64,000 nt of DNA from the NCBI GenBank assembly GCA_947396885.1, contig OX377202.1, positions 63,460,643 to 63,524,642 of the forward strand, written 5' to 3'. Under the pieces are notes generated by a model. That model had not been told where the DNA came from. It saw only the letters and a program-made list of their open reading frames with translations, and did no database searches. Position 1 is the stretch's first letter; each line of letters starts with the position of its first letter. This document shows, one piece after another, positions 1 through 11,200 of the stretch. The stretch comes from Heligmosomoides polygyrus polygyrus. Its lineage: Eukaryota > Nematoda > Chromadorea > Rhabditida > Heligmosomidae. Both the position numbers and the translations under genes were made by a program.

Positions 1-66
1 AGCACCGGAGACGACGTGCACGGCGGTCACGCTACGACACGATGACCTGGACGCAGGGCGAGCATT

Positions 67-1170
67 TTGCCTAGAGAAGAGGGCAAGAAGCACATTCATG
101 TTTCATGTAACTATGAAACTTCTGTTCCTACTCAGTACATCAGAGTCCTTCGAGAGCTGTACAGTAGATTCACGACCAAGATCTCACCATTCTACAACAA
201 CGTCGTCGTCGACGTGAAGAGAGGGGTTCGGCAAGGGGATACCATATCCCCGAAGCTCTTCAGCGCCACTCTCGAAAACGTCATGCGCGAACTAGAATGG
301 GAAGACATGGGAGTGAAGGTCGACGGCCGGCAACTACATCATCTTCGCTTCGCTGACGACATCGTGCTCATAACGCCGAGCATTAGCCAGGCGGAGCGAA
401 TGCTGGCCGACTTCGATCGTGTATGTGGGAACGTTGGACTGCAGCTGAATCTTACGAAGACGATGTTCATGAGGAACGGATGGGTTTCTGATGCCCCATT
501 CTCGCTCAGCGGAACGAACATCTCCGAATGCTCCAGCTATGTGTATCTGGGTCGCGAAGTCAACATGGCCAACGACCTAGCACCAGAGCTGAGCAGGAGG
601 AAAAGAGCGGCTTGGGGAGTTTTCAAGAGCGTCGAGGAAGTCGCGAAGAAGACGAAGAACGTCCGACTCCGTGCCCACCTATTCGACTCCACTGTTCTTC
701 CTGCCCTAACATACGCCTCAGAGACCTGGGCTATACGAAAGCAGGATGAACACGCGATCAGCGTCGCGCAGCGTGGAATCGAGAGGACGATGCTTGGAGT
801 GAAACGACTCACGCAAGTGAGAGAAGGCCTCCGGAGTTCCGAGCTTCGCCGACGCTCGAAGATCAGAGACGCTGTCGCGTGGGCCAAGTTGTCGAAAATT
901 ATGTGGGCCGGCCACGTAATGCGCTTCGCAGACACCCGCTGGACGAGAGCCATCACCGACTGGATTCCGCGGGATTTCAAAAGAACACCAGGACGCCCAC
1001 CAACGCGTTGGTCGGACTTATTCGTGAAAGCCCTGAACGACCGATATGACGCTCTTCGTGTCCCTCGAGCGAGGAGGATCCATTGGACCACTCTGGCACG
1101 CGACAGGGACGAATGGAGACGCTGCTGGCACCCGCTCGAGCAATTCGATGATCAACGGGACGACAGGTGA
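67..1170 (+). mobile_element. RTE-type LINE, 5'-truncated reverse transcriptase fragment
   Basis: This reading frame holds the second half of a non-LTR reverse transcriptase. The motif [14 protein letters not shown] (RT motif near the palm) is followed by the catalytic box FADDIV, the thumb region, and a C-terminal domain with ASETWAI and WAGHVMRF. That arrangement is typical of RTE-clade endonuclease/RT proteins, which copy their RNA at a nicked chromosomal target. The first 15 or so residues do not fit the family. Recognisable sequence starts near base 115, so the element is truncated at its 5' end: the endonuclease domain and the first RT motifs are missing. The frame itself is intact to the stop at 1170. 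The 3' end carries a duplicated ACAGGTGAT unit, a short tail also seen (once) at the end of the related copy at 10541-11403. It lies upstream of the first tph-1 exon found here. It is probably dead, because it is only a fragment. Confidence 0.85.
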
Positions 1171-1331
1171 TACAGGTGATGAAACTTCTAAGTCCCGGGG
1201 CTCTAAAACAGGGTCTGTGAGAGAAGAGAGGGAGAACAGCATGTCTTCCTCTGCTTTGTTGTGTTTTAGGGTCGTTTCCCTTGTTAATGCTATGATTTAT
1301 ATTGAGCAATATAAGTATTATGTCGTTCCTA

Positions 1332-1429
1332 TATACAGTACCGGACGCGTCTTTTGAATAGACGCCGAAAAAACCGCAAAAGTGCGGTTTTTTCGGCGTC
1401 TATTCAAAAGGCGCGTCCGGTACTGTATA
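1332..1429. repeat. Near-perfect hairpin, 47-bp arms, 4-base loop
   Basis: Arms 1332-1378 and 1383-1429 are reverse complements with a single mismatch (a T opposite a C-type position, which would be a G-U wobble in RNA). The loop is four bases, AAAG. Each arm starts TATACAGTACCGGACGCG. It may be a minimal foldback MITE or a hairpin-RNA source. No target duplication is evident. Confidence 0.9.
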
Positions 1430-2169
1430 GTGGGATCTAAGCTTGAGTCCCTGCACTTTTGGTTTCCTTTCCTACATTTCATAGAAACCCTCGCAAGATT
1501 TCGTTCTACATGGCGACAAGGGCGTCACTGGATCGTACCGAGACCAATTTCGAACGTCAAACTACATAGGTGGTACGCGCGTCGTTTGAAGAATACTTAC
1601 CCCCCCTCCCCCTCTGTCGACTTTAGTGCACGTCCGCAGTTGAGCGACGTTGCGACGTCGCGTTGGAACCATGACCTGGAGCCGTCCACAAGGCTAAATT
1701 GGGTTGCTTTAACTCCCATTCCCTTCGCCTCACTCTCCGATAGACTTTTCAACTGCTGTAATTTAGTGATCCCTGTACGAGCAATTTCTCCAACTTCGCT
1801 GGCTTTTCCATGAGCTAAAAAAAACGGTTGCGCCGAATGTCGTCTGCCCTTATAATTTGTTAGCAGTTCTCGTCCTACAGCTTCACGGATACTCGCGACT
1901 ACCTAGATATTTTCCGGCAAACAAACACATCCCTCACATATGCACTCCAGATCTGTGGATTCTCTTCTGGCGCGAACCTCGTAGTGGGTTACATGGTAAA
2001 GGTCACCACCGTGTATTGTGCCCTCTCGATTTTATTTGTGCGTACATCGCCCACATCAATATAATCACAGCTCCAATTAACTATCTCACATATGTGGGTG
2101 AAAAAATCAGCAACTCTCTGTAGATACATTTGGGGCACATTGGTGTGTGTTATTTTTGACGTGTTCCAG
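1430..2169. other. Non-coding stretch before the first tph-1 exon found
   Basis: Several open readings exist (for example 1382-1813, which begins inside the hairpin), but none resembles a known protein or the ACT regulatory domain expected upstream in tryptophan hydroxylases. I see no promoter that I can support. This is probably intron. Confidence 0.5.
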
Positions 2170-2273
2170 ATGCTATTACTGGTAGTCAGTGGTTCCCGAA
2201 GACCATATACGATCTCGACATTTGTGCCAAAAGAGTCATCATGTATGGATCAGGGCTGGATGCTGATCACCCG
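2170..2273 (+). CDS. tph-1: tph-1 exon a (start of catalytic region)
   Basis: The exon reads [16 protein letters not shown] and continues to LDADHP, then the donor CCG|GTGAGA. It matches the junction between the regulatory and catalytic domains of aromatic amino acid hydroxylases (WFPK..DLD..C.RV..YG..LDADHP). I chose the acceptor GTGTTCCAG|AT at 2169/2170. A second AG at 2188-2189 would start the exon at the Trp codon at 2190 and is possible. The exon ends in phase 0. Confidence 0.88.
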
Positions 2274-5200
2274 GTGAGAGATGCGATCCCTATTCCTCTA
2301 CGGAAAGCTTTTTGGAAAGCGATATTAGGTGTTGAATAGATCAATCTCGAAGGCCCTAATGCTTCAATCTCAGACCCTATAAGCTATCCCGCCTTGAGTC
2401 TTGGCGTGCAAGCTCAGAAACAACAACGATGATGGTTTTGCTTGAGATGCCCGAGAAGCAAAATTAAAGCAACTCACCCGCCATGCAACTACAAACCTAA
2501 TAGTCCGGAATCTAAGGCTAACCAGGCTTTTTCGTTGTTTTCAAGCAGCCAAACCAATAATACAGTAGATACAAAAGAGCGTCGACTGTTGACAGCAGCT
2601 TTAGGTGGTAGCACCTACATTGCCTTGCGTCTCACTACACTGGCCTACAGTGCGGGTCAATGAGAATTCAAAACGAAGCAGCCTATTGAAAATCAACAAC
2701 TCGAAACATCCATCCTTTATGGCTCTGTGATCCAACACGCTGCAGGAAGAAAACTAGAAGAAAGGGGAAGAGGGAAGAAAACTAGCTTCCGTTTCTCCAA
2801 CTTGACAACATTCGTGACATTCCCTAACATTTGCTAGTCGATTCCTCTTAACAGGAACAACTTTCTCAAAGCCGCGGCTGTACAAAATATCCTATTACGC
2901 CTCACATTTTTCGAACGTGTATTTGAAAAGATTTATATAAAAGACTAGGGAATTTTTCGTGGGACTTCGATAGAAAGAGCGGCAAGTATAGGAGAGTAGT
3001 CCGAAGAAAAGCACAGTTCAATCGTCTGACGAGGAGTGCAGATACACGCGACTTCCGGCTGGAAAACTCTTTTTCGAACGGTGTGCTGTCGCAACCCGAA
3101 GAAAAGGTGATTTGGAGGCACACTGCTACTCAACTGGTTTCTTGTGAAGAAGGAACTAGAGGCGAACTTCAGGTGCGGTATGCGGTCAGCATCCTCAGCG
3201 CCTAAACCTTCCGAACTTCCAAAATTACTTATATCCGTACAAGTAAATACCTGGAGTCCAGTTACTCTCGCCTCATCCCATTTGGTACCATCTCTGTTCT
3301 ATTTCCAGTCTCTTGCTATTGACCAAATTAGAGACGGTCATCTGTAACTTCATCTTCATTTGTTTCAAAGCGATCAAGTTAGTTTAGTAAAGTTTGGAGC
3401 TACCAGTAGGAAATCAAGAACACCTACAAATGTTGATTGAAGAAGAGGAAGTTGTTATCTTGGAGCGTAGGCGCCCTTACCAGACACATTCTATCCCGAT
3501 ATGTGAGGTTTCGCTTTTGCGTTAAAAACTTGTTCTGAATTGGTTTCATATCGGCAGTAATGTAATTGCAAGGTGAAATAGGAAAATTTTGGCAGATTAG
3601 AACAATACTATTCCGAAACAAAAGTAAAGCAAAATCTGGACTGCATTAGGAAACGAAGGCTTTCGGACAGCTTCGTGACCGATATTGCTGCTTCTTACAT
3701 TCGTAGCAATGTCTGACACACACACACCTCACTTACATGAGCTTCTTGATAGCAGTGTGCGTTCCAAGACGGAGATCCAGCGCAAGGCGTAACTGATTTC
3801 TCATGAAGCGGCTGAAATTTAAGGGCTTCAAAGACGCAGAGTACCGGAAACGTCGAATGATGTTCGCTGACATTGCCCTCAACTACAAACAGTGAGTCGC
3901 TGCCTTCCTTCAGAGCTGTTCGGGCGTGGCTAGATGGTTTTCAGCGGAGAAGCTGTTCCACGCATTGAGTACACCGAGAACGAGAAGAAGACGTGGGGAG
4001 TCATCTATCGTAAGCTCCGAGAACTGCAGAAGAAGTTCGTTGCAGAGACACCTGCACCAACCCGCCAGCGATTTCTTGGTAAATGGGCCATTATTCAGAC
4101 ATGCCTGTCAGGAGTTTCTCGACAACTTCGCCCTCCTCGAACGATACTGCGGCTACTCGGAGCACAATGTTCCGCAGTTGGAGGACATTTGCCGTTTTCT
4201 CAAAGGTCTGTTTTCCACCGGATCAGTTCAAGTAATTCTCGATCTCTTGCTTGCGTGAGTGTCTCCCCTGAAAGTTCCCCTTCCGTCTCTATTTTCACTA
4301 TTTTCGCTGGTATCTCACAGCATCGAAAAAGAAAAGTGGTTTCACTTCATGGGCGTTCCCATGGAGAATCCACTGTGTGAAACAGGCGAACAGGTTTCAG
4401 AGATGCTATCATCACAAGAAACAGCGCGCAGGTAGTGTTCTCCAACTATAATGGGCGGAAATGGTTTTGCTTATTCGGATTGAAAAGGCTACTTAGAAGG
4501 TGGAGTATCTCTATGATTCGAAGTCAAATCAAGGAGAGACACGGTATGTTCTGAAAATGCTGCAGCTCCTGCACTTTAAAGGGCCCAAATTGTATTAGTT
4601 CAGCAACTGAATGCGGTCAGTCCTGAACTCCTATTGTCATTGCTTCTAGGTGAGCAGCTTTGCTATGGGAGCAGTTCAATAAGGAATGAATAGCAGTCCA
4701 ATGTTCTGTGCTCAACTGCAATTTTCTTTGGATGAAAGCACGATGCTTGTGGTGAACCACGGGGAGCTTCGCTTCAGCACTCTTGTTTCCATAAGCCCAC
4801 GAACACCTGAATAATTGAATGTTCCAACAAGTGTGGCACTTTTCGAATTCTCTGATCTATTCACTGCCTATTATTGGGATCTGTAACATCGGCGTTCTGC
4901 CTCGACAACTTTTGAATGGGGCTGTTTCTCTTACACAGGAAAACAGAAAATATGGGCTTTATGCCAAAATCCTGTTTTGAGTCATGAACAATTTGCTACC
5001 ACAGGTGCCACGGTTGCATAGTACAGGAAGACTTTAGACTGATTAGGAATCACCACGGATCATGTCGTGACGACGACGGCGTCTGCATGTGTGAGCATGC
5101 TGTCGTATCACCGACTGCCACCTGTTTGAGTGTTTTACGCCAGTCCTCGTTGAAACTACAACTGCATTAAAGCAACAATTCATGAGTGCTCGGCAACACA

Positions 5201-8200
5201 TGGGAATACGATCACGTTCTTGTCGCGACAGGCAATACTGTTCGAAGGATAGACCTTACCTCCCGGTGTTTAGTAAACGTCCTGAAGCAGCGTTGCAACA
5301 CTGACTTGATATACTGCAAGTTGAAGTTATCTAAGATACGCCCAGAATGATACCCTCAATCGGGAGAAGAGACGTTAATCTACCAGCAAGAAGAAAAATG
5401 AGAAGAAGGTGAATAAGATGAAGATGAACAGGAAGGAGAAGGGAACGCATAAGGTCGCCAAAGTGCAGCTGCGTGCTTATATGCGGTGCCTGAGCTGAAA
5501 ATTGAAAATAATGCTTATTTATCGTGCTTTTGTTGGTTCCGAAAAGATTCCTTTGTCACATCCTTCCCAAACCAAAAGATCGGCATAGCGGATGGGAGTT
5601 AAATAGATGCCCCGATTGACTGCACTGCTCGTGCGCACCCGTCATCGTATCTAACAGTTTCGTTGTCCGGTTATCGTCATCCGAGATGCTGCTAGCCATT
5701 CGAACTTGAAGATGTCTACGAGAAGCTTGATACGTTTCCAACTGAAGTGCCTGTTGGTTCATCCGCGCTACCGTGTCGCACTCAGTACATCAATATTTCT
5801 TCAGAAACGGATGCTGTGTGTCTAGGAGCCGGGTTCATCAATGATCAAACCAAACGCGATGGGTATACGGAGTATAGAAGTAGGAAAGAGACATGCCCAC
5901 GTCCTGGCATTTATCATGTACGGCACCCATCCTTTCGCAGGTACAACACTGCAAAGCGTAGGTTATTCCACCATCCTGTGTGGTGTACCTCCGCAAAAAA
6001 GAAAAAAACATAAGAGGATTTCTTTTCCTTAGCCCCACATAAGATCAGTCCGGTCCCAGGGGAGCAGCAGGTGCTCCGGTCCCAGGGGAGGCTACAGTGG
6101 TATGTGCTCTATACCGACAAATACGCATGGTGAACATCACTACGCTCAGTGCAATGCGGTAGACTACGCCAACAAGCTCGTCGCAAAGAGCAACTAGGGC
6201 GGCTACTCTCCTTCATCACTTCTAGTTGTGATCTCTCGTATCATTCGTGAAGGCTTGGTTGACCTGGGCGGGACCATAACCGTGATTCGAATTCGTGGTG
6301 CACGTGTGAGCCACCACGTCCTCGCAATAAGAAAACAGATATAGCAAAATAATCAAAGCTGAACTGACCATCTAGAGTTACTTGGTCATCGGGAACGTCT
6401 TTCCCAATTTTCATATCCTCCAAGTCTTTATTGGAGTGGGACGCGGCTGCCCAGGAGGCAAAAATCCAATTAGTAAAATGCTCTATCGGATGAAGGACGT
6501 TGCCAAGTTGGGTGTTAGCAACCTTGCTCTGCTCCAGTGCTAGTTGTCCAGTGCATGGCCTTGGATAAGAAGATACGTAGACCAGACAGCTCTTAAAACA
6601 AACCCTATGAGGCCATCAGACCGTTTATACAGCTGCTCCATCAGTTGGACAGGACAGTTGCTTTTCCCTATAAGAAAGACTGGTGAGCGCCGTATTCTGA
6701 GCTGATTAGGCCACCAAGGCATCGACGTATCCAATTTCGATAAACGGAGGAAGCAATACTCCGGAGTGGTGGTTTTCCGTCAGGAAAGCTAAGACAAAAC
6801 AAATTTGCCACTGCAAATCGTTGCAGAGCAGTGAAAGGGTCGTTTGCCTGCGGCGGTTGCCTGCACTACGTGAAGACCCAGATTTTTGAAGCATTACCTC
6901 CAAAAATCTGGGTCCTTACTTTCACGGGCGGCGTACCCGTCGGAGCATTCATTGTCGAGCGTATTGTGCATGAGTTTCCACAAGAACACAATATGGCCAC
7001 CCCTTGATGAATATTTTGATCTCGGAATTTTCTCAGCGAAGACCGGCTTTCGCGTTCGCCCTGTCGCCGGCTACCTCTCGGCACGCGACTTCCTCGCCGG
7101 CCTCGCCTACCGGGTCTTCTTCTGCACTCAGTACATGCGCCACCATGCCGACCCGCTCTACACGCCTGAACCGTGAGTGTTTCTCTTCAACGGCTCCAAA
7201 CGAGCTGTGATGCCGCGATGATATTATATGGCAGCGCAATACCAGGCATTTCGACAAAAAAACCTACCGGAAGTACATGCTTCGGGAGCACGCTTTGCCG
7301 CAGATGTCGACCCAATACTCTGCAAATACATAGCTCCCAAGCATCTCGGAACCTGTCACACATGTGTCAGGGGCAAATGACTAGGCGTCTTTATTTTCCC
7401 GGTTGCTCGCTATTAGTTGTTCTTACCTTATTTGATAGAAGCCTTTGCATTAGAGGTCGTTTTCCTTCTTTGGCAAAACGAAGCGCTAAATCTCTAGATG
7501 GCACAGAAAAATGGATGGAGTGGACTACCATGGATTGCTGTGGAATTGCAAATCACAACATCTCTTCCTCTGAACGTGTTCGATTATTATTAATTTAACT
7601 TTAAAATTATTTCACGGTGAAGTTCAAAAACGAGTCCAAAATCATCCTTACAAGTAAGTCCGCTAGAACGGCTTTCAAGCCCTTTGTTGAAGCAATTGCA
7701 ATTAATCCTCCTACTTTTCTACATGATATCCGTACTTCTTCACTCCTTGTTGCGAATGAGATTTTTCGCCAAGAAACTTGGCCTCTACATTCTATCGCCA
7801 CTATGCAAGAGGGAGAGGTTGTTGCACTGCACGCTCGCAGCCCTTGCCTTGCGAACACGATAGAATAGAATAGAATTGGCTTTTCTATTGTGAAGGAAGG
7901 AGCGAAAAGGTCGGCGGTGCGCCGCGACTACTCTACGTCGATTTCGCCCAGCGCTTTGAACAGGGTAGTCTCCAGCGGCTGGTCACCTCCGTTGGAGGTA
8001 GCCCAGACCTTAATCTCCAAATTGCCTAAAAAGGGTAATCCAGCGGAATCATGTTTGAGCAGTGCTGGCCTAAGAAGCTGTTCACACCTACGTGCCTTTG
8101 TCTGCTTGTTATCATCGGACAACGATTGACAATGTTGGAATTGGACGTTGTCGCGCTTGGACATCTTGCAAAAATCATCTGTTATGACAGAGCCGTAGCT

Positions 8201-11200
8201 CTTAGGTTATTGACCTCTTTTCTCACCGATCTTTCGAACTGCGTCTTATTCTTTGGTTAATAAAGTATTCATTTCTTTTGGTAACAGCCAAAAAAGAACC
8301 ACCGTAACGACGACGGTATCATGTTTCTTCAGTTTTCTCTAGTTATTTCTGAACACAGTACGGACAACAAAAGTAATAAACAAAAACCTTGGAAAGTAGA
8401 AAAAGAAAGCTGGAGCTGAAACAACAGAAGGTGCGTCAATACTTTTTACGCACACTGTAATGTTGAAATGATGTGAACAGGTTTCTCGTAAGGAGATGTC
8501 GAAGTGGGTAAACAATCTGATCTCGTGTTATTAATAGGGAGGAAGCTTCAAATTGAGCTCATAACAATTTTTCACATTGGCGGAAAAAACTTCCCTTATG
8601 GCTAATAAAATGATGGAAAGCTAGGACCACACTATTTCCGATTTCTGTGTCCATTCTCATTTATCATAACGCTGTCGTCAAATTTGAAGCGTTTAGCAAA
8701 GTTCTGATTGATTTTCTTTTCGAGTTCACTTTTTTAGTGTTAAATCTAGTAGTGGCCTGTAAAATCAATTAATTTTTGGTACATGTCGCGAAGGTGAGCG
8801 GCATTGCTACGTGGGAGCGCGTCAGCCAATGATAACCGAGCAGAGCCCAGACACATGTTAGCCGATCAATGTACCGACAGTACACGCCCTCTCTGAACGG
8901 CACGTTCATTCAATGCGGTCTAATTGAATAGGGCGTTCTGTCGTCCAATGCTACCCGTATTCGCGACATGTACCCATTTTTTGAACGCATGAATCATAAT
9001 TGATACAAGGCTGAACGAGTTCTTCAATTTCTGAGTTTGAACGATCACAACTTCGCATGAAGTTACCTAGTTATGGTAAGACTAACTAAGTCTGGTATAC
9101 AGGGTATACAGGTGGAAGAAACTTTCGGGGAGGACATTTAAAAAATGGATAATTGGGTAAGATTTCCTGAAAGGTAGGCAGAATCTATTCCATGATCAAC
9201 ATCGATCGATATAACAGATTTTGTACAAAGTTTACCTTAATTTTGAAATTGCATGCAAATGCAGGCTTAGGTCTTTTCAACAAATAAACAATATCGGTTC
9301 TTATTAGTCGCTGAGGGATGCGACACCTGGTGCTTAAACTTATCTACTGGGGCTGAAGCATATCATTAAGGTGTGGGAAAAGTACAGGCCAAATATACTT
9401 TTCAGTTCTCTCGCGCTCGCTGGTTCGGAGCCGTTCAGCCGTTCAAGGAGTAACTATGCCTTTGGTATAGTTCCTAGTATGAATAAGGAGACGCTGTGTT
9501 CTCTTCTACCATCCGACATGAAAAACTGCCAGCGCGACAACTAGCTTAATTGTGATATCTTCGCCCACCTAATATGTGCCACCACACAGCACATTTCACA
9601 TTTGGGCCTGGTTCCGCAGGGCTACCACGTTTCCCCAGGTGGTTGCAACGGTCGCTTAAGCCGCGTGCACACTTCGCAGCGGCGGTGCGGCAGCCACGCT
9701 GAGGCATAGCAGGAGGAGCGGAGTTGTACTGCGGCAGGGGAGACCAGCTCCGCCCACATCCCACTGCCCGCTGCCCCCTCCAAAGTGTGCCCGCGGCGTT
9801 AGTCTCAAACTCTTATCAGAACCATTTCTCTAAGAAGTAGAAGCGTACATAGTTCAAAAATCATGAGATTTGAGTGACGTTCTACACCGCACCTGGCGAC
9901 GAGTAAACCTAAAATCCCGGGAATCTCCCTTTGTTTACGAACTGTTGGCGGCAACGTCCACAAATTACACAGCGTTGTTGTAACTACGCCTTTGAACATC
10001 TTGCAACTCCTCAGTACCTTTACGTACCCCTCATAGCCAACTTAGGCTGAACACTGAACCTCATAATAATCGTTCAACCATAAACGTGACGATCCGATAC
10101 CTCAAGTTGCCGCATAAATGGAAAGGAACGCTGCTTGTCCTTCTAGTGCCACTAGTAACCCTTCCAAAAGTTTGCTTCTTGGATGGTATCTTTAACAAGT
10201 AGTAAACCAAATAATACCATGTAACCAGATAGTAACAAGCAGTAAACCAATACAAATACCAAAAATGACCCTTTCTGAGTGACCTAGAAGTTCGCAATGT
10301 TCGAAAAAATTAGATCTCAGGGATCAAATCGTTTGCTAAACTTTTGTTTCTCATGATCAGCACGAGGAAGAACAATTAAAACTAAAAAATGGTGAAAAAT
10401 CTTTGTCTTCAAAGGCAATTAGGGAATTCGAAGGTTGATCTAGGCATCCCACATGTCGAGGATCAGACAATACGGACTAAACCTAACTCTATTTCGACAT
10501 ATTTGTGGCGCACGAACATGATTTCTGAGGATACATAAATCTCCTATCACCTGTCGTCCCGCTGGTCATAGACTTGCTCGAGCGGGGGCCAGCAGCGTCT
10601 CCATTCGTCCCTGTCGCGTGCCAGAGTACTCCAATGGATCCTCCTCGCTCGAGGGACACGAAGAGCGTCATAGCGGTCGTTCAGGGCTTTCACGAAGAAG
10701 TACGACCAACGCGTTGGTGGGCGTCGTGGTGTTCTCTTGACATCCCGCGGAATCCAGTCGGTGACGGCTCTCGTCCAGCGGGTGTCTGTGAAGCGCATTA
10801 CGTGGCCGGCCCACCTAATTTTCGACAACCTGGCCGACGCGACAGCGTCTCTGATCTTCGAACGTCGGAGAAGCTCAGAACTCCGGAGGCCTTCTCTCAC
10901 TTGCGTGAGTCGTGTCACTCCGAGCATCGTCCTCTCGATTCCACGCTGCGCGACGCTGATCGCGTGTTCATCCTCGTTTCGTATAGCCCAGGTCTCTGAG
11001 GCGTATGTTAGGGCAGGAAGAACAGTGGAGTCGAATAGGTGGGCACCGAGTCGGACGTTCTTCGTCTTCTTCGCGACTTCTCCGACGCTCTTAGAAGCTC
11101 CCATGCCGCTCGTTTCCTCCTGCTCAGTTCCGGCGCTAGGTCGTTGGCCATATTGACTTCGCGACCCTGACACACGTAGCTGGAGCTTTCGGAGATGTTC

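Noticed and set aside
528..1357. Several other open frames on both strands over the RTE fragment
   Set aside because: They are other frames of the RT coding sequence and have no family motifs.
3717..3726. CACACA microsatellite
   Set aside because: Too short to matter.
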